From positions 3,403,590 to 3,467,589 of the forward strand of contig OY744471.1 in the NCBI GenBank assembly GCA_963556145.1: 64,000 nucleotides of DNA. Direction: 5' to 3'. Below the pieces are notes generated by a model. That model had not been told where the DNA came from, made no database searches, and saw nothing but the letters and a program-made list of their open reading frames with translations. The position numbers were made by a program, and so were the translations under genes. Position 1 is the stretch's first letter; every line of letters begins with the position of its first letter. This DNA is from Hygrocybe punicea. Lineage: Eukaryota; Basidiomycota; Agaricomycetes; Agaricales; Hygrophoraceae. Positions 11,170 to 22,586 of this stretch are shown here, piece by piece.

Positions 11170-14100
11170 ATGGATCGTGGCTCTGCATTCGGTCAAACCT
11201 GCTCTTGCAGCAGAACTTTTTCCCACTTGGGAGCTTTTAGGAATCACCAGAACAACTGCAGGCACAGTAAAAGACGCCTGTCTAATGCGCTGGCGAAAGC
11301 GAAGGAGGCCTTAGCTGCTAGAAAACGGGACAGCATCGTATCTAACCCGAACCCGGAGCCTTGTCCGAGTGTTGACGGCGACCAGCGGGATCACTTTATT
11401 CCCCATATCCCTCCGCAGTCTTGGGACGCCGCCCCTTCTACGGAATCTGATATCGGTTTCGACGAAGCGAGACCTAAGAAACGTGTCAAAAAACTTCCTC
11501 TTCGCTTTCGGGTGGCCAGTCTGCAGATGCATGACAAGAAACTCGCCGATATTCTTCCTCAACCAGCCCCCGCGCTACCCCCTCCTGGCATAGAAGCTAC
11601 GGGTTCAGGTTCTCGAGCATCACCACCATTGACTACGCTTGACACCACTAATTCTGTTGAATATGGCGATTCTGGCGTGCGCGGTTGTATTCGCCGAATT
11701 CTTGATTCTGAAAAGAATTCATTTGGCATATTCCGTCGCTACCATGCAGAGAAATTCCCATCCCATGATCCTGAAGGCGAGGCGAACTTATGGTCCATGT
11801 CAAATATAGTGGGGGCCAACATGTCCAGGTCCAAAACCGTCGAGTCGGGCATCGGACACACCGATTCTTCACATGTCGAAAACTTCGGCCCATATCCCAA
11901 TAAGAGTTCCTTCAGACTGGGTGAATGGTACTGGAACGGAGACAAGCAGAAGTCACAGCACGATTTCAAGCAGCTTTTGGACATTGTCGGAGATGAGGAA
12001 TTTCAGCCAGAAGACGTTCGAACGACTCATTGGCAGAAGATCAATAACCAGTTGGCGCTCAACAACTGGGATAAAGATGAGTGGATCGACGACGATGCCG
12101 GATGGAGGAGTTCACCCGTCGAAATATCAGTTCCATTTGACCGCAACACGAGTAACCCTGGTGTTCGGGAATATGTGGTGGAGAAATTTCACTATCGTCC
12201 CTTGGTGTCAGTTATTCGGGAAAAGATGTCGAGACAATGTGACGATTTACACTTCCATTACGAACCTTACACACTTCTCTGGCAGCCCTCCGGTGACAGG
12301 GAAATTCGCCTTCATGGAGAATTGTACACATCACCGGCCTTCATCAATGCCCATGACGCTCTACAGAATTCACCCCCGGAACCTAACTGTGAACTCCCTA
12401 GAGTTATTGTTGCCTTAATGTTCTGGTCTGACGCCACTCACGTAACGAATTTTGGAAACACGAAACTCTGGCCATTATACATGTTTTTCGGCAACGAATC
12501 GAAGTATCGACGGTGTAAGCCGTCGTCTAATCTATGCGAACATGTCGCCTACTTTGAGAGGGTATGCCTTCCATATCTCATTCTCGCAGGTCTCGCACTA
12601 ACGACTGAGTTTAGCTACCAGATGCATTCAAAGATTTTGCAAGCAAATACAGTGGCAAAAAGAAACTCAAACCGGAGTTTATGGCACACTGTCACCGTGA
12701 ATGTGTTCATGCCCAATGGGAGATTCTCCTTGATGATGATTTTATACATGCCTATGAACATGGCATCGTGATCGAGTGCTGTGATGGGGTTGTACGCAGA
12801 TTCTATCCTCGGATTTTTACTTATTCGGCGGACTATCCTGAAAAGTGAATGTCGTTTGTTCGCAAGTCGCTTCTAGCTTGGCTCACACCGTTGTCCTGCA
12901 GGATCCTTTTAGCTAGCATGCGCAATTTGGGAGGATGTCCATGTCCGCGTTGCACAATTCCATTATCAAATGTTCATCTAGTAGGCACTAAAAGGGACAG
13001 GAACAATAGGGTGAAGCTAGCTCGTGTCGACGATCGCCGCCATAGGAACTTGGTATCTCAGGCCCGACGGGCCATTTATCAGCATAATTTTGCCGTTGAC
13101 AGCGCACCCGTAGAGCGAATGCTCAAACCTAATTCATTTGTTCCCGCCTCTGTACGTCATTCGTCGGAGATCGGATGAGATGACTTAACATTGACTGTGC
13201 GTTTCGCAGAACGCCTTTTCCAAGCGGCTTGCCCGTTTCGGTTTTAATTATTTCTTACTATTCGTGATCGATCTAATGCACGAAATTGAACTCGGAGTGT
13301 GGAAATGCCTCTTCATTCACTTGCTTCGAATCCTGGAGTGTGTCGATGAAAACTTATTGCACGAATTGGATCGCCGGTGTGTTGTTGTCCTTGTACACTG
13401 GATATCTTGTAAAATTTTCAGGTTCCGACTTATTCCCACTTTTGGGAGAGACACAATCAGACGATTTACCTCTAATACGTCCGAACTGAAGAAAATGGCT
13501 GCAAGGAATTACGAAGATTTTTTGCAAGTAGGTATTGTTTCTTCCGGTATCAACAACATTAAAGGCTAAAGATTGTTAGTGCATTATTCCGGTTTTCGAT
13601 GGCTTATTGCCAGAACCACATAACGGGAGAATCCTCAAACTCTTGTTCACTTTCGCTCACTGGCATGGGCTAGCCAAATTGCGGATGCATACTGATGATA
13701 CGCTGGATATCCTGGACAAGGAAACCACAGCCCTAGGGAAACAGCTTCGCGCTTTCCAATCGGAGACCTGTTCTGCTTACAGCACGTATGAATTGAAACG
13801 CGAGATGGATGCCAGAAAGCGTCGTCAAGCAAAGAAGGAGCCGAAAGTTAGCTCATCGACGCCAGCGGGTGGTGACCAAAAGAATACAAACCAACGAAAA
13901 CGGAAAGTCTTCAGCTTGCAGACTTACAAAGCTCACTCTTCCGGAGATTATGTCACTACTATCCAAACAGTTGGCACTACAGATTCGTATACTTCACAAA
14001 TTGTGGGTTTCAAGCTACTATTGCTATTTATTGATGAATATATTCTGTTCACAGGGAGAACTGGAGCATCGAAAACCTAAATCTTGGTACTGCAGGACAA

Positions 14101-15397
14101 GTAAGAAGAAATTTGTCCGACAATTAACTCAAATTGAGCGTCGGCGGACACGCATCAGACTTATTCGTCAACGAAAGATGTCCGAACTCTCCGGAGCTAA
14201 GCAAAAGGAATTTGTAGCAGACAGTCCTGAAGCTCACCACCATATTGGTGCTGCTGAGAATAATCCAGAGCACATCGGTTCTTTTTTACGGCTACACACC
14301 GGAGATCCAGCTGTAAAGGTAGGCTTCAACGCCAAGGAAGGTTCCACACAGCTAATCTTCTGACAGGACTTCTGGTCGAAACTGAAAAGGCATATCTTGC
14401 CTCGTATAAAAGTCGTGTTGAATAGTGAGATGCCAATCAACGACGATATCATTGCATCCACGGGCTCTCGGAATGATGGCACTGCTGAACTTGATGGCAT
14501 CCATTTCAAAGGCGACCGTATTTACCGACACAACATTATGCGGCTTAACTACACCACATACGACATACGACGCGCTCAGGATACGATCAACCCAAACACA
14601 GATCATCGCGACATTTTGCTCCTCTCTGCAGAAGGCACATTACGCCACCAATATCTGTATGCTCGCGTTCTCGGCATTTATCATGCCAACGTTATCTATA
14701 CTGGACCTGGCATGGTAGATTACCGTGCTCGACGCATCGAGTTCCTGTGGGTAAGATGGTTTGTGAACGTAGATGATATGCCGGTACAGGCTGGCTGGGT
14801 CCAACGGCGACTTGATCGTCTCAAATTTCCCCCCATGAGCGGAGAAGACGCATTTGGTTTCGTTGACCCTAAAGATGTTTTACGTGGATGTCACTTACTT
14901 CCATCTTTTTCTGCGGGCATGCGACATGCGGATGGTGTGGGGATTTCGGAATGTGCTCAGGATTCGAAGGACTGGCACCAGTACTTCGTGGGTCGGTGGG
15001 TGATTACAAATGTCTGTCCTCGATTTATAATTAACTCGACGGTAGCTTTGTGGATCGGGACATGGTCATGCGCTACCACTGGGGTCTGGCACCAGGACAT
15101 GTCTACAGTCAAGGTGAAGATACCATTGTAGGCTTACGTGCCAGCGATGCCGAAGACGTTATTGACGACGAGAGTGATGATGCTGGGGATGACTGGTCAC
15201 CAAATGTTTCCGAAGGAGTCCACACAGAGATTCACAACAAAGAACACCCAGATGAGTCGGATAATTCTTCCAGAAGTGGTTCCGACAGCTCAGGTGATAG
15301 CGAAGGCTCAAATGAGGAAGCCCACGGCGATGAATTAGAACTAATGGCAGTGGACGAGATGTATGGTGATTCGCAAGATCTTGACTTATATGAATGA
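11170..15397 (+). CDS. Plavaka-type (CACTA-like) DNA transposase
   Basis: This should be the cut-and-paste transposase of a Plavaka element (CMC/CACTA superfamily of agaricomycetes), acting in the nucleus on its own termini. The start is the ATG at 11170, followed by an N-terminal C2H2-like finger (CSCSRTFSHLGAFRNHQNNC). Diagnostic blocks follow: LPRVIVALMFWSDATHVTNF, LWPLYMFFGNESKYRRCKPS, EFMAHCHRECVHAQWEILLD, NLGGCPCPRCTIPLSNVHLV, DLMHEIELGVWKCLFIHLLR, FTFAHWHGLAKLRMHTDDTL and WYCRTSKKKFVRQL. The gene ends in an acidic tail closing at 15397. Introns are clean; for example, removing one near 12,560-12,615 replaces a nonsense readout with LPDAFKDFASKYSGKKKLKP, and one near 12,846-12,900 leads into ILLASMRN. 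I found no internal stop after splicing, so it may be functional. Acidic catalytic residues (SDATH, DLMHEIE) are present. Element ends were not located. Confidence 0.85.
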
Positions 15398-16339
15398 TCA
15401 GCGGCAGATTTATTGATGTGTTAACTGCTGTTTGAAAACATTCAAGGAGTGTCATTGACGTATGTTAAGCTCATTCCATGCTTATGATATTGAACTTATT
15501 GAGAAGACAATGGATATGTCATGTGTTTTCGTTGCTACATTGATTCGTTGTTCAGTGTATGGTTGGTGTATAGTTGGTGTATAGTATCTGGATAAGTTCC
15601 TCTTGTTTGACTAAGATTCATGGGTTGTTACCCACAGCTTGGGGTACGGTTCGGACTTTTGCGGCCACACCTCTACACCGTACCTGTGTACGGATTTACA
15701 CGGGTTCCAATCGTGGGTAGGTAGGTTTGGATTCTTTCTAATTTTACTGTGTATTCTACTTCATAGACGTCCCATTCGTTCGTGAGGTAAGTTTCTGTGT
15801 ACTTTGAAAACCACTACTCATTATCTGAAAGAACAACTTGCCAGAAACGGGCCCAGACGACAACAGCAGCGGTAAACAACAAGGATGATGATGACAGCGA
15901 GGAAGCGAGAGGGAGGCAAGCAGAGTGAAGGAAGGAAGGACCTATGAAAGCCGGTCAGTAGATCCCAGCCCGACTTCCCCGCTGCTAGCTCACTAGACCG
16001 CATCAACGACGCCGGCGACGAACTACGAAAAAACCAACATGCCTACGACAACGACGACGAGAACGCCGACGTGGAGTGGGTACCAACAGGAGACCATGAA
16101 GAGGACGAAGACAACACCAAGGCGGTGGTGCACCCACGCCCGGGCTTTCAGGTGTGATGATAAAATATACAGATTAAACCATGGCTTATGCACCCGTTCA
16201 GAGCCAATATCCGCGCAGTAACGTCCCTCTGGGGCGACGATAAGTGCACATCGTGCAATGGGCGCGGGCGTACAGAACGGCGACAGCAACAAGCAGGGCC
16301 ATGAGAACGGACGTGCGAAGACAAGAACAACGGCATCGT
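15398..16339. other. Intergenic region without a supported gene
   Basis: This stretch follows the Plavaka stop. It has a short duplicated phrase (gttggtgtatagttggtgtatag near 15,560). A possible C-terminal reading frame at about 15,990-16,155 (an Asp/Glu-rich frame with DNDDENADVEW) is not tied to any start. The Plavaka right terminus should lie in here but I could not identify an inverted partner for it. Confidence 0.4.
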
Positions 16340-17020
16340 GCTACTGGTTAGGTCTTTTCCTTCACCAAAGCCTCCACCGTCCCTCCCTCCTCCCTCAGCC
16401 CCTCCTCTCGTCTCTCGGCATCCTTCTTCTCTCGCTCGAGCCCCGCAATCAGCCGATGCAGCATCCGCAAGACCTCCCCACTGGCCTTGTCCATGACACT
16501 CCGCGCCATACTCTCCTGCCGACTTTGATCTACCTCCTCAAGGTGCTTACATGCGCGCTCCAGCTCCCCCCCTTCTCCTTCTCCCAGCCTTTTAATACAT
16601 TGCATCGCTTCTCCATCTCCCGTTCCGCGACATCTACCTGCTTCCCGAGCACCTCAACGAGCTCGTCACGCGCACGCGAGTCCACCTCGTACTGCGTGCA
16701 CAACTCACTCTGCAGAGCCAGTTGCTTGCGCAAGTAACAATCAGGTCATCCTCTCGTGACCTCTTCTTGAAGTGCTTCGCAGCCTCGGCGTGGTGGCGTG
16801 GCGGGGATCATTGTCTACGGTGTATAGTATGTTGTGGCGTTTGCGCAGAACGGGTCCAGCTCGGGAGTTGCGTTGGAGTACACGACAAGCTGCGATGTAG
16901 ACTCATCGTTGATTTCCACTTCTGGAGTCTGGTCCGTGCTGCGGATCATTGTCTGGAAGACCATGTCACCAAGTGTGCGGCTCCCTGTTCTTCGCCTTGG
17001 CCTGTCGCTGGCTGGGCGTT
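16340..17020 (-). pseudogene. Decayed fragment of a long coiled-coil protein
   Basis: On the minus strand, a continuous-looking homology is spread over three frames. It runs GSRTLGDMVFQTMIRSTD, DPFCANATTYYTP, TMIPATPP, HFKKRSREDDLIVT, RKQLALQSELCTQYE, ARDELVEVLGKQVD, LERACKHLEEVDQSRQESMA and RSVMDKASGEVLRMLHRLIA. Between TYYTP and TMIPATPP stands TAG where CAG would fit. At least two 1-nt frame changes follow (near 16,790 and 16,735). I remember this order from a conserved agaricomycete coiled-coil protein but cannot name it. The N-terminus is cut off at about 17,020, where GH20 sequence in the opposite direction begins. The 3' end runs out near 16,340. Confidence 0.5.
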
Positions 17021-17034
17021 CTTTGCATTTCTGA

Positions 17035-18570
17035 GGTTGGCAGGGAGATTGAAACCATCACCCAATTTCACCATCACAGTCGACATTGCAAATTCACCAC
17101 AGGATTTGACAGACGCCGTCCTGCGAACAAGTTGTACCTCGCACAACATCTTATCGTTGGCCAGGGAGCATCAGACCACATGCCATTGATGGGGCGAAGT
17201 TCTTATCATCGCTGAATATTTCGATTGTTGGTAGGACTCCCGTGCGGAGCAATATCCAACGGGGTGGAGACACACTCGCTGATTATATCCAGCGATGGCT
17301 CAGCCGCCTCTCTGACCGCGCCTTCGACTCCAGGTCTTTTGCGTGGCTTGACCACATTTGCCCAGCTTTGGTATTACACGGGGGGCGATATTTACACCTC
17401 GAGAGTCCCGTTAAAACCTCGGATAACCCTGCATTTGCACGCCATTTTCTCAAGTTTAGTGTAGATTTATGACTCTTGATTGATTTGCACAGCCCTATCG
17501 GGGTTTTATGCTCGATGCAGCACGACACTTGTAAGCTTCCTTCGTTTTATTTCCTCATAATCTCAACCCATGCACGACATCTACATCATCATAGTTTCCC
17601 TATACCCGACATACAACGAACCCTAGATGCTATGAGTTATGTCAAGGCCCGCTCCGCCTCTCGATATGGTTGTTCGTCTTAACCACGCTCTTCGACAGAT
17701 CAACATGTTCTGTTGGCACATCAGACAGCCAAAGCTTTCCCCTCTCTATTGCCGAGTTTCCCGAACTGGGGCATATTCGTCGAACGAGGTGTACACCCCC
17801 GGCGACGTGCAAGATATTGTCGTATATGCTGGTGCCGTGAGCACGACCCTCCCCTCACGTAGAGTGTACCCTGACCAGACTCCCTCTGTAGCGAGGCATT
17901 GACTTCCTAATGGTGGGCTTTCCCCGCCCCAATACGCAGGCTGTATGTACCATCAAATAACATGCAGGAGATAGACACCCCAGGTCATACTGCAGCTATT
18001 TCCGCCTCACACCCGGAATATATCGCGTGTAACTCCGCCAATGAACCTCCTGCTGGCCAACTGCGCATTGCATCCCCCGGAGTGGCCAACTTCACTGCTT
18101 CGCTCATCTCTGTCGTGGCGAAGACTCTGCCATCAAAATTTTCAGCGTGGCGATGAATGGAACACGAACTGTTATGCGAACGACAACGAGACACAGGCAG
18201 AATTGAAGCGAAGTGGACAGACGCTGGAGGAAGCGTTGGATGTTTTCACGCAGGGGACGCATCATGCACTTTTGGCGGTGGGGAAGACGCCTGTTGTGTG
18301 GGAAGGTCGGTTAGTGCTGACACGATGTCCTGTTTGCTCACAACATTGTTGTTAGAAATTGTTTTAAATCACAAAGTGACTTTGGATAAGAACACTGTCA
18401 TGTTCGTGTTGCCAAATTTTCGGGACCAAAATTCCACGCTGGACGCTTTGGGTTTGGATCTCATCCAACAGTGCCGCTGCCGTGGTCGCAAAGAACTTCC
18501 GGATTATTCTTGCGCCCTCCAACTATTTCTGCTTGGTTCACGAACACATGAACTTTTGAAATGCGGTAGT
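17035..18570 (+). pseudogene. GH20 beta-N-acetylhexosaminidase pseudogene
   Basis: Family GH20 enzymes release terminal N-acetylhexosamine from chitin oligomers and glycans. Here the N-domain (NFTITVDIANSPQDLTDAVL, then AASLTAPSTPGLLRGLTTFA) is followed by PYRGFMLDAARH. After a proper intron come IQRTLDAMSYVK, QSFPLSIAEFPEL, EVYTPGDVQDIVVYAGA, EIDTPGHTAAISASHPEY, NEPPAGQLRIASPGVANFTA, NTNCYANDNETQAELKRSG and TQGTHHALLAVGKTPVVWE. These blocks lie in different frames without plausible introns between several of them. The catalytic GGDE motif reads RGDE (codons from 18,146), and the segment before it is shortened. The 3' third is only faintly visible (LVLNHKVTLDKNTVMFVL). I conclude that it is a dead copy. 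It lacks a signal peptide because the 5' end is truncated at about 17,035. Confidence 0.78.
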
Positions 18571-20037
18571 CCGGTTTAGACGTGTATCAATAGGACTGCG
18601 GAGGTGGCTGGGAAATAGCCCAACCAGGTAAATTATTTACTGACTAACGAGATGTCATGACTTACCTCTGATACTAATAATAGCTGTGATCCATTCAAAA
18701 CTTGGTCAGAGGTATGGTTTTTTTCTCCTGTTTCTATTTTCCGCAGCAATATATGCAGAGTTCCATTTGGTAACAGGAGGCGAAGAGCTTTTCCTCGAAA
18801 GTGGTTTGTTAGCCACCGTAAAGGCAGAAGACCTGTGCGAATCTGGTGCATTGATCCCTCCCGATGGCGATGCCGGTGGACCCGGTTCCCCGTCTTTCTC
18901 CTTCACCCCCATCCCCAGGATTTTCTTCCGGCGACTTCAAGTTCGAGAGTCCTTCGCACCCTCCCTTGCAGCCATGCAGTGCTATCTTCGATTCATATTC
19001 CACAGCACCATTCTCTATCGAATCACCTCACCGCCACTCACCCTTACCTTCAAACAACGAAATCGGGAGCGTGGTGCTCTCGTCATCGCCTGTATCACGC
19101 AGCTCGCCCTCATCAACCTTTACTTTCGAACACCGAGATGTCCAACACAGCTTCTACATCTGCTGTGACGTTTTTCAACATGGAATGTGAAGCCAATTCC
19201 TATCCGCCAGTGAGTCGCGGTGCATCTTCTGGGTCATCGCAGGTCGCAAACTGGAAACTCCCGTGAACCGAGCACGTTTCTTCGATCAGGCTCCTTCCGC
19301 GAGGCGAAGTAGTGTTTTTCCGTCACCTACATCCCCAACAACAAACAAAATATCCAGCCTGTGCCTTTGGGCTGAGGGAATGTCATCATACAACTTGTCA
19401 TTCGACGCCTTGAGAGCCACATCTCTCCGTTCACTCTCACCGATCACCATTCAAATTAAACTATCCCTCCCATCAATTGACGATATTCATAGCCTGCCCA
19501 CACTCCATGGTTTTCATGGTTCCGTCACTTTCAATGCCCCATGGCCTTCTTCAGCCAAGTGCGTTACCGGGTCTATGTTGGAAAGGCTCGCATCTCCGAG
19601 GAGGCCGAAACTCTTCAACTAGTCGCGTCTAGTATATCTATGGCGATATGGCGAAGGTTCCTTCACACAGAATCGTCTCTCAGCAGGAGTCGATGGCTTG
19701 ATGCAAGTACGCATACACCACAGATGTTTTCCACATGCTCGCCGTATACTGATCCACGTGTCTATTAATTAGCTTTGCAGACCACTATAACACAGGAATT
19801 CATCATTGACGGCCATCTTCTGGCCCTCGTCTTCTACGACCTGGAACGGAGAGCCAGCAGTTCTTCACCGGCCGCCCAACTCACAGGATTCACTCCATAC
19901 CGGACTGACGATACCGCTGCCGTACATGTCCCCAAATATTGCCTTTCCCTTAATCCATTTCCCTCCCACGAACTCATTTTAGCCGATTTTGGTGGATATC
20001 AACTTCCAGTCATACACCTTTGATCCTCTCGTAAACA
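18571..20037 (+). pseudogene. Unidentified decayed locus, Ser/Pro-rich then beta-rich
   Basis: Overlapping frames on the plus strand contain a Ser/Pro-rich stretch (FSSGDFKFESPSHPPLQPCS, about 18,900). Further blocks look protein-like but sit in different frames: IHSLPTLHGFHGSVTFNAPW (about 19,490), YRVYVGKARISEEAETLQL (about 19,560) and TITQEFIIDGHLLALVFYDL (about 19,785). No start-to-stop model joins them. The second half faintly resembles the C-terminal region of fungal TEA/ATTS transcription factors, but no TEA DNA-binding domain is visible, so that is only a guess. Treat as a decayed gene of unknown family. Confidence 0.3.
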
Positions 20038-20454
20038 TCATCTCATCACAGACGCAACTTGTTCTTGGCGGTAAGACCGTGTTTCGTCTGCTGAAAATTT
20101 TGTCACATAATTAAAAATCTCGCCTTGTCGATGCAGGCGAACAATTGCTTTGGACCGAATAATCTTCTCCAGAGAACCTCGATTCGATCGTCTGGCCTCG
20201 CGCCGCCAGCTCCGCTGAGGTTTTCTGGACGGGGCGACGCCCCCCAGTGGTCGCGTGCGTAACATTGCTAGCGCGCTTCCGCGGTTGCACGACTTACGGT
20301 ACCGGATGGTGCGCCGGGACATCAAGGCTATCTCGTTGCAGCCGTATTGGTGTGTGTTGAGGCCTGGAACTTGTGATGTTGGCGCTTGGAGTGAAACTCC
20401 GACTGGACATGCGTTTAATAAGACGTCTATGGGTCTAACTTTTTTTTCTACAGA
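20038..20454. other. Foreign sequence replacing the rest of CAND1
   Basis: The CAND1 homology on the minus strand stops abruptly near 20,455, after LLSQFKS. The adjoining 300 bp is GC-rich and keeps an open frame for 140 codons on the minus strand, but this does not resemble CAND1 or any family I know. It begins with an A8 run and could be a transposon fragment. No termini were recognised. Confidence 0.3.
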
Positions 20455-21736
20455 CTTGAATTGACTTAGAAGTGCCTTGGATAGTGAAGGCACCTGGCTC
20501 CGCAAAAGCGTGTAAGGAGACTCTTCGACATCCATAGTCTCATTATCACGTTTCCTCTTTCCGCGGATATTGGAATCGGCATCCTTGGCTTGAGGATGGC
20601 CGCTATAGACGGCTGTCTGGTTGAGAAGCACGACATAGGTTGCCCAAACTTCAAGGCGGACTGTCTCTTCGCGATCACCAAAGCGGGAGATGAGGACAGG
20701 TGACACTTCCTTGTATATCGACACAAGAAGTTCTGGGCGCGTGCTCACAATGGCCGCCAGCAATTTGGTGGCTGACCGGCGTATTTTGTAAGAAGTGTCT
20801 TCGTCGTCAGAGTACCTGATCCAAGACCATGTTTCAGAGGCAAAATGTAATTGAGATATATATTACACTCACCCATCGAGCCCTGCGTCGTCGTCGTCAT
20901 CATCGCCTTCGGCGTCAGCCATGTCTTCGTCTTCGTCTCCCTCATCACCAGCATAATTCTGTTGTTACGATGGTCAACAGGAATGAAAACATCGATTGTC
21001 GTGCCAAGAACTTACCGGATCATGTTTAATGAACTGATTCCCAACCAGCACGATTGAGTTGAGGAAGAGAGTGATCTCGGCAGGGCACCGAAGTACGAGT
21101 GCTTCCAGAGCCTGCCATATCTTCACGTCAGTACGATGACTTGCCTTGATGAACACAAATTTGCCTGAAGTCCACTCTCTCGGAGCTCGTCATCTTTTTG
21201 AACTGCTTTCAAAATCCCCGGAACGATATCTCCCAGTACAGGCGCAATTTGCAACGCTGAATGTCTCGCCACAGCCGCCACGAGCTGCGAAGTTGTGCGT
21301 TGCTTTTCTACACTTGCCGAAGTGGTAAGAAAGGGGTACACAAAGGATTTCAGAAGTCCCCCAAATAGCTCGGGTTGAGATGTTGGGATGAACTGCGCGA
21401 GGGTGATGATGGCGCGTTTTCGAACAACCGGACGTTGGTGGGCCAACAAAGGAGCTAGAACGGTTAGTGGTTGTGGGTTTAAAGTGGTGCTGGATAGGTT
21501 GGAGGGGAATCGGCTGATTAGGATGGACAGAATAGAGAGGGTTTCAATCAGTGTTTCAGGTGGGGTATCTGGCTGTAATGGTGTTATATTAGTTGAGGAC
21601 TGCCGAACGTGGTGGAAACAATACATACATTGGATACTTGTGCAAGAAGTTTGGGTGTTAACTTGGCGCACGCCGTCGCAGCAATCTTCCCATCTGGCGG
21701 TAGCTCGGCAGTGATGGTCTTCAACGCTATGGTATG
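20455..21736 (-). pseudogene. CAND1/TIP120 internal fragment, both ends missing
   Basis: CAND1 is a long HEAT-repeat protein (about 1,200 residues) that exchanges cullin-RING ligase substrate receptors. Here only about 340 residues remain. The order is KTITAELPPDGKIAATACAK, SILISRFPSNLSSTTLNPQP, LAPLLAHQRPVVRKRAIITL, SASVEKQRTTSQLVAAVARH, ALEALVLRCPAEITLFLNSI, an acidic loop (YAGDEGDEDEDMADAEG), KLLAAIVSTRPELLVSIYKE and ISRFGDREETVRLEVWATYV, ending ESPYTLLRSQVPSLSKALLS. The frame is preserved through at least four introns. One donor, after SGLQ, reads GC instead of GT (ag|gcaaat). The 5' end stops near 21,736 with an acceptor but no upstream exon, and the 3' end is replaced by unrelated DNA. 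It is therefore a truncated copy, although the coding part shows little decay. Confidence 0.75.
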
Positions 21737-21759
21737 ACTCAATTAAGGAAATTTGCTTT

Positions 21760-21856
21760 CGGCCGTGGCAAGCTGGAAGCGCTTCAAGCTCAAGCCCAAG
21801 CTCTAGATCTAGCTCAAGGCCTTGGCCTCAAGCTTCATCATGATGAAGCCAAGTTC
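21760..21856. repeat. Dense cluster of short palindromes
   Basis: Within 100 bp lie the perfect palindromes CTAGATCTAG (21,803-21,812), CAAGGCCTTG (21,815-21,824) and GCTTCATCATGATGAAGC (21,832-21,849). There are also several AGCGCT, AAGCTT and CAAGCTC words. It sits between the CAND1 fragment and the promoter of the small gene at 22,119. No coding sense is evident. Confidence 0.6.
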
Positions 21857-22118
21857 ACCGTTTCAACGTCGCGCAGGATAGAGCGTACTCTTTGGATTGC
21901 CGTGGATGATCGTCGAGGGGTCGGGTAGTGTCCGAAGAGGCATGAGCGAGTGAGTTTTGTGAGTTTGTTGTCAGTCGCACTATTACTGATTTAAAGTTAA
22001 CTCCGATTTTTTCTTTCTTTTCCCCCATCAGACTAAGACATTACTACCTTCGTCAGATCCGCGCTGTTTCTAGTAGTTTCTCGCCTACTCAGTATTCCAA
22101 CCATTTCTATCTTGTCCT

Positions 22119-22407
22119 ATGTCATTCAACCGCGCTCAACATATCCAGATGAACGCCTGCACCCTGAATGACTTCAGAGGTGATCAATTTAATATCAGTA
22201 AGTCCGAGTCCCATTACCCCGGAATGAAACCATACTGACGGATTCATAGCGATCGGCCGGCTACCAGACGACCAGTCCGAGGCGGGGCAAGAGAAACAGT
22301 GGCGAAAGGCGGCGGAAAGGCGCGAAGCGCATTTGAAACGGGAAATCTACCGTTTGAAACGGGAAATTAAGCTGTATGTTCTCATGTCCGTTTCTCTAAA
22401 CGGATAG
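22119..22407 (+). CDS. Small basic coiled-coil protein
   Basis: The start is the ATG at 22119 (MSFNRAQHIQMNACTLNDFR). The N-terminal piece GDQFNI resembles the lead-in found before NACHT or other modules in many agaricomycete proteins, but none of those modules follows. One intron (gtaagt...ttcatag, about 22,199-22,250) joins FNITIGRLPDDQSEAGQEKQ. Then comes a strongly charged helix (WRKAAERREAHLKREIYRLK) and a TAG at 22,405. A CT-rich tract (about 22,000-22,030) just upstream looks like a fungal promoter. The function is unknown, and it may be the 5' remnant of a longer gene. Confidence 0.4.
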
Positions 22408-22586
22408 TTGACCCTCCCTGACAGTGTCTTATTTTTTTTCTATTCTCTCTTCATCCTGCTCTTGCTTCTTATTTCAAGGTTGTGGAAGATGTTTTGAGGT
22501 ACAATAAATGATCCCTTGGCTTAATTTCTGCATGTCAACTCACTTCAGCATTTGCTGAAGTTACTGTGAGTACAATGTATTTTAAT

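Noticed and set aside
20038..20460. Extension of CAND1 through the open minus-strand frame
   Set aside because: The residues after LLSQFKS bear no resemblance to HEAT repeats and the sequence changes in composition at an A8 run.
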